A DNA stretch of 64,000 nt. Source: an uncultured Prevotellaceae bacterium. GTDB taxonomy: Bacteria > Bacteroidota > Bacteroidia > Bacteroidales > UBA3663. Made by a program: the position numbers and the translations under genes. The stretch is from positions 1-64,000 of the forward strand of contig ONNR01000019.1 in the NCBI GenBank assembly GCA_900319235.1. The letters are read 5' to 3'. A model generated the notes under the pieces. The model did no database searches. It was not told the DNA's origin and saw only the letters and a list, made by a program, of their open reading frames with translations. The stretch's first letter is position 1. Every line of letters starts with the position of its first letter. Below are positions 23,266 through 32,548 of the stretch, in pieces.

Positions 23266-25032
23266 TTAATAACCGGGATTCTGTTCGAGCTTGGCATCCT
23301 TGTTGGCCTGGATGGCTGAGAGCGGGATGGGGAGCAGGTCGAAGTGGGCGTCGTAGGCCTTGCCGTCGGCGCTGTTGGCTGCATTGAAGTAGGGGTTGTA
23401 CTTCGTGATGCGCTCGAAGAGCTTGCCGGTGCGGGCGAGGGTGAGGCGACGCTTCTCTTCGCAAACGAGCTCACGCAGACGTTCGTCGAGGATGTAGTCG
23501 AGTGTCATCTGGTCGGCGGTGCACTCCTTGGCATGGGCACGGGCGCGGAGGACGTTGATGTCGCGGGCTGCCTCGGCCTTCTTGCCGGTAGCGACGTAGG
23601 CTTCTGCACGGAGCAGATAAGCCTCGGCGAGACGATAGAAGTACTGGTCGGTGAAGGTCTTGCCACCGGTGCCTGCCAGCTGATAGACGGCCTTGTTGCC
23701 ATACTGTGCATCGGGATGATGGAATGGCGTGGTCATCTTGGTGCTGTAGCCGCACATGAAGCGGTTGGGGAGCTGGGTGGATGGGGTAGTGCCTCCATCA
23801 TAACCGGTCTCCATCGAATAGCCTTCGGGGAGCACGGTGTTCTCGAGGTCGAAGTATCCGTCGGGCATGGCAGCAGCGAGCTTAGGATCGGCTGCAATCA
23901 CGTCGGGACGATGGATCTTGTACTTGCGTGGCCAGTTGAACTCGGAGTTGCGCATATCGTTCCAGTCCTCTTCCCAGATCTCGCGGTAGAGGTGAGGAGC
24001 GGCATAGTGGGTGCCGATGCCACGACCACCGGTCATATCGCCGATAGGCCAGTCGAAGAGCTGGAGGTTGATGCCGTCGGGGGTGATGATGTGGAACTTA
24101 TCGACCTGAGGAGCGAAGAAACGCTCGCCCCAGAAGCTGCCTGGATTCCAGAAGAAGTGGCTGGTGTTGTTGCCGCCACCATCGACGTTGGTCTCGAACT
24201 GGATGACCCAGATGCTCTCGGTGTTGCCCGAAGCGCGGTTCTGGTTGTTTGGACGGAAGAGATCGTAGAAGACGTCGCCATCCTCCTTGACCTGCGAGCC
24301 GAAGCGCTCGGTCATGAGCTTCAGGTTGGGGTTGTCGATTACGGCAGTGGCTGCGCCGACGGCCTTGTCGTTGGCACCTGTGGCGAGGTAGAGCTCGGCA
24401 AGGAGCATGTAGGCTACGGGCTTGCTGATTTCGCCATCCTTCACGGTGTTGATCTCGGGGAGGTTGGCAGTGGCAAACTCAAGGTCCTGCACGGCCTGTG
24501 CGAGTACGGTGGCACGGGCTTCGCGGGTGTAGTCGGTCTTTGGAGCGGTGACCTCCTCAAGCTGGAGGGGCACATCACCGTAGAGGTAAGCCAGGGTGCG
24601 GTAGCCGAGGGCACGGAAGAAGCGTGCCTTTGCCTCATAGGCTGCCTTCTGCTCGTCGCTCAATGCAGTGCTGGCTGGCAGACGGCTGATGATGGTGTTG
24701 GCCTGGGCGATGAGCTTGTAGTTCTCGTCCCAATAGAACTTGGCGATGGCACCCGAGGGTGAGAAGTCGGCGGTGACGTTCGACTTGAGTGGGTCGGCAG
24801 TGATCCACATATCGGCAACCTTCGAAAGGTCGGTAGTGCGGTCGTAGGTGGTGTAGTACTCCTCGCGAACCAGGAAGTAGAGTTCGGTGACGGCTGCATC
24901 GAAGTCAGCCTTCGTGGAATACGAATTGGATGCTGAATTGAAGTCGAGGGCCTTCTCCTCGAGGAAGGTGTCTTCGTTACATCCGGTCAGCACCGCTGCG
25001 GCTAAGGCAGCACAATATAATAATTTCTTCAT
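23266..25032 (-). CDS. SusD-like (RagB) glycan-binding outer-membrane lipoprotein
   Basis: 588 aa. The lipobox is LTGC with Cys18. The SusD fold shows the TPR-like N-terminal helices, with AKARFFRALGYRTLAYLYGDVPL (about 135-160) and KPVAYMLLAELYLATG, and a C-terminal stretch YRLAEAYLLRAEAYVATGK with LDYILDERLRELVCEEKRR, typical of RagB/SusD. It caps the SusC porin and binds oligosaccharide at the cell surface. It is encoded downstream of susC, separated by a repeat-rich hairpin. Confidence 0.95.
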   Translation of the reverse strand: MKKLLYCAALAAAVLTGCNEDTFLEEKALDFNSASNSYSTKADFDAAVTELYFLVREEYYTTYDRTTDLSKVADMWITADPLKSNVTADFSPSGAIAKFYWDENYKLIAQANTIISRLPASTALSDEQKAAYEAKARFFRALGYRTLAYLYGDVPLQLEEVTAPKTDYTREARATVLAQAVQDLEFATANLPEINTVKDGEISKPVAYMLLAELYLATGANDKAVGAATAVIDNPNLKLMTERFGSQVKEDGDVFYDLFRPNNQNRASGNTESIWVIQFETNVDGGGNNTSHFFWNPGSFWGERFFAPQVDKFHIITPDGINLQLFDWPIGDMTGGRGIGTHYAAPHLYREIWEEDWNDMRNSEFNWPRKYKIHRPDVIAADPKLAAAMPDGYFDLENTVLPEGYSMETGYDGGTTPSTQLPNRFMCGYSTKMTTPFHHPDAQYGNKAVYQLAGTGGKTFTDQYFYRLAEAYLLRAEAYVATGKKAEAARDINVLRARAHAKECTADQMTLDYILDERLRELVCEEKRRLTLARTGKLFERITKYNPYFNAANSADGKAYDAHFDLLPIPLSAIQANKDAKLEQNPGY

Positions 25033-25050
25033 AATTTTATTGTGGTTTGG

Positions 25051-25142
25051 GGTTCTGAATGGTTCTGAAGTGTTCTGAATGGTTCTGAAGGGGCGTTGTT
25101 GCCTTTCGAACTTTTCATAACTTTTCGAACCTTTCGAACCTT
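25051..25142. repeat. GGTTCTGAA / TTCGAACC repeat hairpin between susC and susD
   Basis: Four 10-bp units (GGTTCTGAAT type) at 25051-25090 are followed, after GGGGCGTTGTTGC, by complementary-type units (CTTTCGAACTTTTCATAA, CTTTTCGAACC, CTTTCGAACC). The two halves can pair. It lies in the susC-susD message, where it could set the ratio of the two products (inference). Confidence 0.8.
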
Positions 25143-25144
25143 AT

Positions 25145-28100
25145 TTAAAAATTGATGTTGATACCAAATGTGACACTCTTCATGATTGGGCGATCCTCGT
25201 AGCGGCTGCCAGTGCGGCGGTTCTGACCGTTGATGTCCTGATAGGTCATGTCGGGTTCAGGATCCCAACCGTTCCAACCGGTGAAGGTGAGGAGGTTCTT
25301 GCCGCTGACGTAGAGGTTGATGCCGTCCATACCGATCTTCTTCATCCAGGTAGCGGGGAGGTCGTAGCTGAGGGTGATGTCCTGCAGACGCACGAACGAA
25401 CGATTCTCGTAGCGGAATGGGTTGATGGCGGGGTTGGCGTGATAGAGTGCGTAGATACCGTCGGGGTTGCTTGGTGTCCAGAAGTTGTCGACCTGCTCGG
25501 TGAGGCGGTTGTGACGCAGGGTGTTGTCGTTGACGAGCTCGGCATAGGAGTTCTTGCCCTGGTAGCTCTTGTCACCACCGAGAACGGAGTTGAGGAAGAA
25601 GCTGAGGGTGATGCCCTTGTAGCGGAAAGTATTCAGCATACCCATGCGCACTGCTGGATCGGTGCGGCCGATGATGCTGCGGTCGTTCTCGTCGATCTTG
25701 CCGTCGTTGTTGATGTCCACGATGCGGTAGTTGCCCGGGTGATATCCGTCGGGGATGTTGTCGCCCACCTGGTAGATGCCGTCAACGGTGTAGTCGTAGA
25801 TGGCCGAAAGCGATTCGCCGATGAAGAGTGACGAAGAGGTGAGGTCATCCTCCTTGCCGTCGCCGTCGGTGTCGAGGCCAGCCAGCTTGGTGATCTCGTT
25901 GCGGTTCATCGAGAGGTTGAACTGAGTGGTCCACTCGAAGTCGCGGGTCTTGATGTTCTGGGTGTTGAGGGTGATTTCGAAACCACGGTTCTTGATTTCG
26001 CCCACATTCGACATGATGGAGGTAAAGCCGGTGATGGATGGGATGGAAACTGCATAGAGCAGGTCCTTCGTGGTGGTTTGGTAGTACTCGATGTTACCGC
26101 TGATGCGATTGTTGAGCACAGCGAAGTCGAGACCGAAGTTGAGACCGGAGGTCTTCTCCCACTTCAGGTCGGCATTCTCCATCGAAGCGAGTTCCTGACG
26201 CATTGCTCCCGAAACGCCGTCGCCGAAGATGTAGCCGATGCTGGAGTTGACCTTGGCAAGCGAAGAGTAGCGGCTGGTCTGGTTACCGCTGACGCCCCAA
26301 CCTGCACGGAGCTTCAAGTAGTCGATGCCTGCAACCTTGAACCAGTCTTCGTTGGTGATGACCCAACCGAGGGCAACCGATGGGAAGACGGCTGACTTAT
26401 TGTTGGCAGAGAAGCCTGAGAAACCATCTCGACGCAGGGTAGCGGTGAGGAGGTAGCGGCTATCGTAGGAGTAGTTGACACGGTACATCTGATAGAGCAG
26501 TGTCTCAAGCCAGGCGTCGGAGTTGGTGGTCTGGGTAGAAGCGAGCTCGAGCGAGTTGTAGCCGAGGGTCATACGTGGGAAGAGCTTGGCATCGGCAGCG
26601 GTGTAGCTGTACTTGCGGCGCGAAGCACCATAGACGAAGGTTGCACCTACGTTGTGCTTGCCGAAGTCGTTCGAATAGTTGACGATGTTATCGAGGGTGT
26701 AATCGTAGTAGGTCGAGTGGTGCTTGTAAGCCTGGCCGTTGTTGTTCTCGGCATATTCGCTTGCATAGTTGTGCTCGCCGATGCGATAGTTGTTACCATA
26801 GTTCACGCGGTAGGTAAGGCCCTTGAGAGGCAGCTGCACCTCGGCGTAGAGGTTGGCGAAGAACGAGTTGTTGCGATCGTAGTCATCAACCATAGAACCA
26901 TGATATGGATTCTCGCGCGCATCGTGTGCGGGATAATCAATAATGACGCCGTTCTCGTCGTAAGGATGGGTGAGAGGGCTGCACTCGATGAGGAAGGGGA
27001 GGTAGGTCTCCTGTCCGTCACGATTCTCGAACGAACCGAAGGCCTGCACACCGGCCTTGAGCCACTTGGTGGGCTGGATGTCGAGGTTGACGCGGATGGA
27101 GTTACGCTTGTAATCGTCGTTGAGGAGGTAGTTCTTCTGGGTGGTGTTGCCTACTGAAATGAGGTAGGACATGGCATCGCTGCCGCCCGAGATGTTGAGC
27201 TTGTTCTCCTGGATATGGCCGTTGCGGGTGAAGTCGCTCCACCAGTCGTAGTCACCGGGGACGATGTTGCCCTGGCTGTCGGTCATCCACGAGTCAGGCA
27301 TACGCGAAGCGAGGTTGAAGTTGGGATCCTGCTGAGTGTAGCCCGATGCTTCGGTCTTGGAGTAGAGCCAGAGGCACTCGTTGTCGAAGTTGAGCATCTC
27401 CTCGCGGTTCATGGTGTGGAGGTCCTTGGTTGGCTTCTGGATGCTATAGCTGCTCTGGAACGAAACCTTGGCCTTGCCCTTGGCACCTTTCTTGGTGGTG
27501 ATGAGGAGTACGCCGTTGGCAGCCTGTGCACCATAGACGGCGGTGGCAGAAGCGTCCTTCAGTACATCGACGCTCTGGATGTCGGCAGGGTTGAGGCTCG
27601 AAAGACCGCCGGTGTAGATGATACCGTCGAGAACGACGAGCACGCTCGAGTTACCCGAAATGGTGTTGGTACCACGCACGGTGATCGATGGGTCAGAACC
27701 TGCGGAACTTGCCTGGCCTACGTTCAAGCCGGGGACGGTACCCTGCAGGGACTGCAGTACGTTGGTGTTGGGCGACTTCTCGAATGCTTTAATGTTCGCG
27801 CTTGCGACTGCGCCTGTGAGGTCGCTCTTCTTCATGGTGCCGTAACCAACCACTACGACGTCGTCGAGCAGCTTGTTGTCTTCGGCAAGAACTACGCGGA
27901 AGTCACTGCGTCCTTCGGTGGCAATCTCCTGGGTGGTGAAGCCCACATAGGAAACCACAAGGACAGCATTGTTCTTCACAGCGAGGGTGAACTGTCCGTC
28001 AAGGTCGGTCACGGTGCCATTGAGCGAACCCTTTTCGAGTACGGTAGCACCAATGATTGGCTCCTGATCGGTAGCTGAAATCACAACACCACGCACCGTA

Positions 28101-28165
28101 TTCTGGGCGTAGGTGACTACCACACTTGCAAGAAGCATGAATAGTAACAGGAATCGATTTCTCAT
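25145..28165 (-). CDS. SusC-like TonB-linked outer-membrane receptor
   Basis: 1006 aa. A signal peptide (about 1-20) is followed by a CarboxypepD_reg-like domain (about 22-105, NTVRGVVISATDQEPIIGATV ...), the TonB box/plug region VVVVGYGTMKKSDLTGAVASA (about 108-130), a plug domain, and a 22-strand beta barrel ending with the terminal aromatic ...TFGININF. It imports oligosaccharides with SusD, powered by TonB-ExbBD. Length and order are standard for the family. The divergent hybrid sensor gene presumably controls it. Confidence 0.96.
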   Translation of the reverse strand: MRNRFLLLFMLLASVVVTYAQNTVRGVVISATDQEPIIGATVLEKGSLNGTVTDLDGQFTLAVKNNAVLVVSYVGFTTQEIATEGRSDFRVVLAEDNKLLDDVVVVGYGTMKKSDLTGAVASANIKAFEKSPNTNVLQSLQGTVPGLNVGQASSAGSDPSITVRGTNTISGNSSVLVVLDGIIYTGGLSSLNPADIQSVDVLKDASATAVYGAQAANGVLLITTKKGAKGKAKVSFQSSYSIQKPTKDLHTMNREEMLNFDNECLWLYSKTEASGYTQQDPNFNLASRMPDSWMTDSQGNIVPGDYDWWSDFTRNGHIQENKLNISGGSDAMSYLISVGNTTQKNYLLNDDYKRNSIRVNLDIQPTKWLKAGVQAFGSFENRDGQETYLPFLIECSPLTHPYDENGVIIDYPAHDARENPYHGSMVDDYDRNNSFFANLYAEVQLPLKGLTYRVNYGNNYRIGEHNYASEYAENNNGQAYKHHSTYYDYTLDNIVNYSNDFGKHNVGATFVYGASRRKYSYTAADAKLFPRMTLGYNSLELASTQTTNSDAWLETLLYQMYRVNYSYDSRYLLTATLRRDGFSGFSANNKSAVFPSVALGWVITNEDWFKVAGIDYLKLRAGWGVSGNQTSRYSSLAKVNSSIGYIFGDGVSGAMRQELASMENADLKWEKTSGLNFGLDFAVLNNRISGNIEYYQTTTKDLLYAVSIPSITGFTSIMSNVGEIKNRGFEITLNTQNIKTRDFEWTTQFNLSMNRNEITKLAGLDTDGDGKEDDLTSSSLFIGESLSAIYDYTVDGIYQVGDNIPDGYHPGNYRIVDINNDGKIDENDRSIIGRTDPAVRMGMLNTFRYKGITLSFFLNSVLGGDKSYQGKNSYAELVNDNTLRHNRLTEQVDNFWTPSNPDGIYALYHANPAINPFRYENRSFVRLQDITLSYDLPATWMKKIGMDGINLYVSGKNLLTFTGWNGWDPEPDMTYQDINGQNRRTGSRYEDRPIMKSVTFGININF

Positions 28166-28241
28166 TAGTTTGATTTTAATTATATGTGAATATTTTTGGG
28201 TGATTTATCCGTTATTCCCGGTAAGTGTTTTTTTGACGGTG

Positions 28242-28249
28242 CAAAGGTA
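28242..28249 (-). promoter_or_regulatory. -7 box of the susC-susD operon
   Basis: Minus-strand TACCTTTG at 28249-28242, about 76 bases before the susC ATG at 28165. No clear -33 box is visible, which fits a promoter that needs an activator such as the adjacent hybrid regulator. Confidence 0.6.
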
Positions 28250-28384
28250 CGGCATTTATTTGACGCGGGGAAATTTTTCCGATACACGTTTTTCGCCCGA
28301 TGAAACGAATTGCAAACACCTCCCCTCGAAATGATACAAGTTCTTTCGATTATGATACATTGCCCGATTTTTTGCTCGAAATTA

Positions 28385-28416
28385 TTTGCATTTTTCATAA
28401 TAACTATGTATTTTTG
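28385..28416 (+). promoter_or_regulatory. Promoter of the hybrid two-component gene
   Basis: TTTG at 28385-28388 and TATTTTTG at 28409-28416, 20 bp apart. Transcription would begin near 28423, about 20 bases before the ATG at 28443. Confidence 0.65.
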
Positions 28417-28442
28417 CATCGGATTTTGATACATACGCTGCT

Positions 28443-31400
28443 ATGAAGAGACGCCTACTTTTTTCGCTGGTTGCCTTGGTTCTGGCCTGTCTTTCGGGTC
28501 AGGCACAGTCGTACAGGTTCCTGACGTCGGACAACGAGCTGCCCAGTTCGATGATCAACGACCTCTTCCAGGACCACTACGGATTTGTGTGGATTGCCAC
28601 CGAGAACGGCCTGGTGCGCTACGATGGCGCCCGCTTCGTCACCTTCACCAACATCCCCTCCGACGACCATTCCCTGGCGCACGACTTCGTCACCTCGCTG
28701 GTTGAGGATCGCGACGGACACCTCTATATATCCACGTACGCTGGCGTGCAGGTGTTCGACTATGCCACTAATACCTTTACCGCAAATGTCACGTGGGAGG
28801 ATGGCAGCGCCTTTGGTGAGAACTCCAACCACCTTTTCGTCAACGCTTCGGGCAAGGTCTATTCGTCCGGACATTCGGCCTGCGAGATTCTGTTGCAGAA
28901 TGATCGCGTTCTGGCTCGCAAGTTGAAGTATTCGCCCGAACTGAAGAACTATTCGAAGACCCTCGAGGACCAGAACGGACAGCAATGGGTGCTGGTGAGA
29001 GGCGTAAATGCGATGTTGCGTATTCGTGACGAAAAGATAGAACAGACTTATATCTTCTCCGAGCCTAATGCCACCCTGGCCGACTTCACAACCACTGCCG
29101 ATGGCGTTGTCTATGCTGTCGTTTCAGAACTCGGCGTGGTGGAATACAACCCCTCGACCGATCGCTTCGAGACTATTCTGCCTGAGCTTGCGCATCTGCA
29201 CCTTAATTATATATGTGCGATAGAGGACCGTCTGTACATCCTTGCTGAGCAGAGCCCCATCTACATATACGATCGCAAGAAGAAGGTGCTGACGCAGCAG
29301 AACATCGAGATGGGCAGCGGTTGGCTCAATGAGTTCAATCCCACCCACTACCTCATCGACCGCGATGGGAACACCTGGCTGAGCGTGGGTCAAAAGGGCG
29401 TGCTGATGATTCCTGCCTATAATTCTCCCTTCGGCTACCTCGGCAACCGTGTCGCCAATGCCGACGTGGTGGGTCGTAGCCCCATCAGTGCCCTCTTCGA
29501 GGATTCGGAAGGCTTGATCTGGCTGGGCACGGCAGGCGACGGTCTCTATTGCCTTAACGACAAGTTGAAGCCCGTGGCCCACTACAAGGAACCCGCCGTC
29601 GTCACCAGTTTCTATGAGGATGCAGGGGGTGACATCTGGGTGACCAGTTCGAGTTCGGGTGTGTCGCGCCTCAATCGACGCACAAAGGTCTTCACCCACC
29701 ATGCGATGAAGACTGCATCGGGAGCCCTGACCACGGCACACGACATCGAGAGCGACATCCGTGGACGTATCTGGGTGGGTACGATGGGCAACGGACTCTA
29801 TGGCTACGACAAGCAGACCAACCAGGCTTTCAGCATCAACGAGATCAATAACACAGGCATCCACAAGTGGGTCGATCGTGTCTTTGTCGCCAACGACGGC
29901 ACGCTTTGGCTGGGCACCTACGACGGTCTGGAGCGCGTCAATACGCAGTCGCCAACCTTCGAGAGCGTTCGTTACCTGAAGCGAACCATCGTCTATGACA
30001 TCGCCCAGGACAAGGACCAGAGCCTTTGGCTCGCCACGAGCGTGGGACTGCTGAACGTTTCGAACGAAGGCGACACGCTGCAGATGTTTACCACCGAGGA
30101 CGGCCTGCCCAGCCAGTCGCTGGCTTCGCTCCAACTGGCCTCCGACGGCAGCATCTGGGTGAGCAGCAACAAGGGCCTTTCGAAGGTCGATCCCGACAAG
30201 AGGACGGTGACCAACTACTACACCGGCGATGGCCTGCAGGGTAACGAGTTTTGCAAATGTGCCTCGATGACTGACCGACAGGGACGCATGTGGTTTGGTG
30301 GCAACAACGGCGTGACCTATTTCACCCCGAACAGTGTGCGTGCCGACAGCAAACTGTGGCAGGTGCGCATCGTGGCAATGACCTTGGCAGACCGCGAAGT
30401 GACCACGGCGACGCTCTCCGACGGACATCCCGTGACCACGGTGCCCATCTATCTGTCCGAACAGGTGACCTTGGACCACGAGGACCATGCGTTCACCATC
30501 TATTTTGCCACCGAGGAACTGAACTGTCCCGAGACGATGCAGTTCGAATACCGGTTGAACGACCAGCCCTGGCAACGTCTGCCCGTGGGAGTACACTCTG
30601 TGTCGTTCTCCAATATGCCGACGGGCACCAACCTCTTTGCCGTACGTGCGGTGAACAACCAGCGCGAATCCACCGTCAAGACGCTGCGCATCGTCATTCG
30701 TCCCCATTGGTACGAGACGTGGTGGTTCATGCTGCTCACCTTGTTGCTGCTGGCACTGATTACGGCACTCGTCTTTATGACCGTCCGTTCGCATTATCGC
30801 GAAAAGAACGAACGTCTTTTGACCGAAAACATGGAGGCTGTGCACGATGCGCAGACGCGACTCTTCATCGACCTTACCCACGAGATACGCACCCCGCTGA
30901 TGCTCATTCTTGGCCCTATCAAGAAACTGCTGGCACAGGACGATGATGCTTCGCGCCGCAATTCCTACGGCACCATCCAACGCAACGCCAACCGCATCAT
31001 GCGGCTCATGGACCAGATGATTGACATGAGGCGTATGGACAAGGGCGTGCTCAACCTGCACTTCGAGGAATGCAACCTCGTCGAGACGGTGGGCAATGTC
31101 TTTGACGACTTCCAGGAGCAGGCTCGCATCAAGCGCATCGACCTGACGTTTGTGCACGAAGGTCTTTCGCAACTGCCCGTGTGGGTCGATTCGGGATATT
31201 TCGACAAGATCATCATCAACCTCGTGTCGAATGCGCTCAAATACACCCCGACGGGAGGCAAGGTGCAGATTGCACTATCGCGTTTGGGCGATGAGAAGGC
31301 ACGTATTGCCGTGATAGACAATGGCCCGGGTGTACCCGTAGGTGACCGCGAACGCATCTTCGACCGCTTCTATCGTGGCAAGAATGCCGATGGTTCGAAG

Positions 31401-32408
31401 ATTCAGGGTTCGGGCATCGGCCTTTCGCTCACCCGTTCGCTCGTCGAGAAGCACCATGGCACCATGGGACTCGAGAGCAGCACCGAACCGCCCACAGGTT
31501 CGACGTTCTGGGTGGAACTGCCTTTGGGTCGAAAGCATTTGTCCGACAGCGAGATAGCCACCGTGCCGACACCCGATGCCCCTGTTGCGAAAGAGGAGAA
31601 TCCTTCGATCCCGCAGATGGAGGAGAATAATCCGCACGCCAAGACCAAGTACCATGTGCTGGTGGTCGATGACGAGGAGGAGATCCTGCAATATCTGAAG
31701 CACGAACTTTCGACCGACTTCCACGTCGCTGGTTGCAACAACGGCAAGGAAGCGCTTTCGATGCTCTTGAACGTGAAGTTCGACCTCGTGATTTCTGATG
31801 TGATGATGCCCGTGATGGACGGTGAGGCGCTTTGCCGCAAGATCCGCCAGAACATCAACCTCAACCATCTGCCCGTCATCCTGCTCACTGCCAATACTGA
31901 AGAGGAGGCGATGATTTCGGGCCTCGACACCGGTGCCGACGAATATATGGTGAAGCCTGTAAGTATGAACCTGCTCCGCACGCGTGTCTATAATCTGATA
32001 CATGGCCGCGAACGTCTCTACAACAATTTCGCAGGCAAGCAGATCGAGGAAAGCAAACTCGAGGAACTGCATGTGAAGACGCCCGACGAGCAGCTTATGG
32101 AGCGCATCATGCGTGAGGTGAACAACAACCTGAGCAATCCCGAACTCACCGTCGAGATGCTCGCCGACAAGGTCGGCATGAGCCGCGTTCACCTCAACCG
32201 CAAACTCAAGGAACTGACCAACCAGACGGCACGCGACTTCATCCGCAACATCCGCCTCAAGCAGGCTGCCACCCTCCTAGAACAAGGCAACCACCAGGTG
32301 AACCGCATCGCCGAACTGGTAGGCTTCACCAATGTCAGCAACTTCACCACCGCCTTCCACAACCTCTACGGCGTCGCTCCCAAGGACTATCCCCATAGGG
32401 AAGGTTAA
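28443..32408 (+). CDS. Hybrid two-component system regulator (HTCS) of the polysaccharide locus
   Basis: 1321 aa, one-protein sensor and regulator. Order: signal peptide (1-22); two seven-bladed Reg_prop propellers (about 30-690); Y_Y_Y domain (about 700-760); membrane helix (about 762-782); HisKA with phospho-acceptor His813 in LTHEIRTPL; HATPase with NLVSNALKYTPTGG and GSGIGLSLT; receiver domain (about 1070-1185) with Asp1119 in SDVMMP; AraC-type double helix-turn-helix (about 1215-1315). It senses an oligosaccharide in the periplasm and activates the locus. Diverges from susC; GH115 lies downstream on the same strand. Confidence 0.96.
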   Translation: MKRRLLFSLVALVLACLSGQAQSYRFLTSDNELPSSMINDLFQDHYGFVWIATENGLVRYDGARFVTFTNIPSDDHSLAHDFVTSLVEDRDGHLYISTYAGVQVFDYATNTFTANVTWEDGSAFGENSNHLFVNASGKVYSSGHSACEILLQNDRVLARKLKYSPELKNYSKTLEDQNGQQWVLVRGVNAMLRIRDEKIEQTYIFSEPNATLADFTTTADGVVYAVVSELGVVEYNPSTDRFETILPELAHLHLNYICAIEDRLYILAEQSPIYIYDRKKKVLTQQNIEMGSGWLNEFNPTHYLIDRDGNTWLSVGQKGVLMIPAYNSPFGYLGNRVANADVVGRSPISALFEDSEGLIWLGTAGDGLYCLNDKLKPVAHYKEPAVVTSFYEDAGGDIWVTSSSSGVSRLNRRTKVFTHHAMKTASGALTTAHDIESDIRGRIWVGTMGNGLYGYDKQTNQAFSINEINNTGIHKWVDRVFVANDGTLWLGTYDGLERVNTQSPTFESVRYLKRTIVYDIAQDKDQSLWLATSVGLLNVSNEGDTLQMFTTEDGLPSQSLASLQLASDGSIWVSSNKGLSKVDPDKRTVTNYYTGDGLQGNEFCKCASMTDRQGRMWFGGNNGVTYFTPNSVRADSKLWQVRIVAMTLADREVTTATLSDGHPVTTVPIYLSEQVTLDHEDHAFTIYFATEELNCPETMQFEYRLNDQPWQRLPVGVHSVSFSNMPTGTNLFAVRAVNNQRESTVKTLRIVIRPHWYETWWFMLLTLLLLALITALVFMTVRSHYREKNERLLTENMEAVHDAQTRLFIDLTHEIRTPLMLILGPIKKLLAQDDDASRRNSYGTIQRNANRIMRLMDQMIDMRRMDKGVLNLHFEECNLVETVGNVFDDFQEQARIKRIDLTFVHEGLSQLPVWVDSGYFDKIIINLVSNALKYTPTGGKVQIALSRLGDEKARIAVIDNGPGVPVGDRERIFDRFYRGKNADGSKIQGSGIGLSLTRSLVEKHHGTMGLESSTEPPTGSTFWVELPLGRKHLSDSEIATVPTPDAPVAKEENPSIPQMEENNPHAKTKYHVLVVDDEEEILQYLKHELSTDFHVAGCNNGKEALSMLLNVKFDLVISDVMMPVMDGEALCRKIRQNINLNHLPVILLTANTEEEAMISGLDTGADEYMVKPVSMNLLRTRVYNLIHGRERLYNNFAGKQIEESKLEELHVKTPDEQLMERIMREVNNNLSNPELTVEMLADKVGMSRVHLNRKLKELTNQTARDFIRNIRLKQAATLLEQGNHQVNRIAELVGFTNVSNFTTAFHNLYGVAPKDYPHREG

Positions 32409-32548
32409 GAAAGGTTCGAATAGTTCGAAAGGTTAAGAAAGGTTCGAATAGGTCGAAAGGTTGTTCGCCCTCGAACCCCTCTTAACCCCTCATAACCCCT
32501 CGAACCCCTCTTAACCCCTCATAACCCCTCTTAACCCCATCAAACCCA
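32403..32548. repeat. GGTTCGAA / TTAACCCC repeat hairpin between HTCS and GH115
   Basis: The first half (32403-32465) is repeats of AAGGTTAAGA, AAGGTTCGAA and AGGTCGAA. The second half (32470-32545) is repeats of CCTCGAACC, CCTCTTAACC and CCTCATAACC. The halves are complementary in register and could fold into a long imperfect hairpin, probably ending or attenuating the HTCS transcript. Confidence 0.85.

Noticed and set aside
23344-24762. 472-residue open frame antisense to susD
   Set aside because: The minus-strand SusD protein has a lipobox and family motifs; the plus-strand frame has none.
29124-31172. 682-residue open frame antisense to the hybrid sensor
   Set aside because: Exact codon-complement shadow of a well-supported gene in a GC-rich third-position region; no homology-like motifs or promoter.
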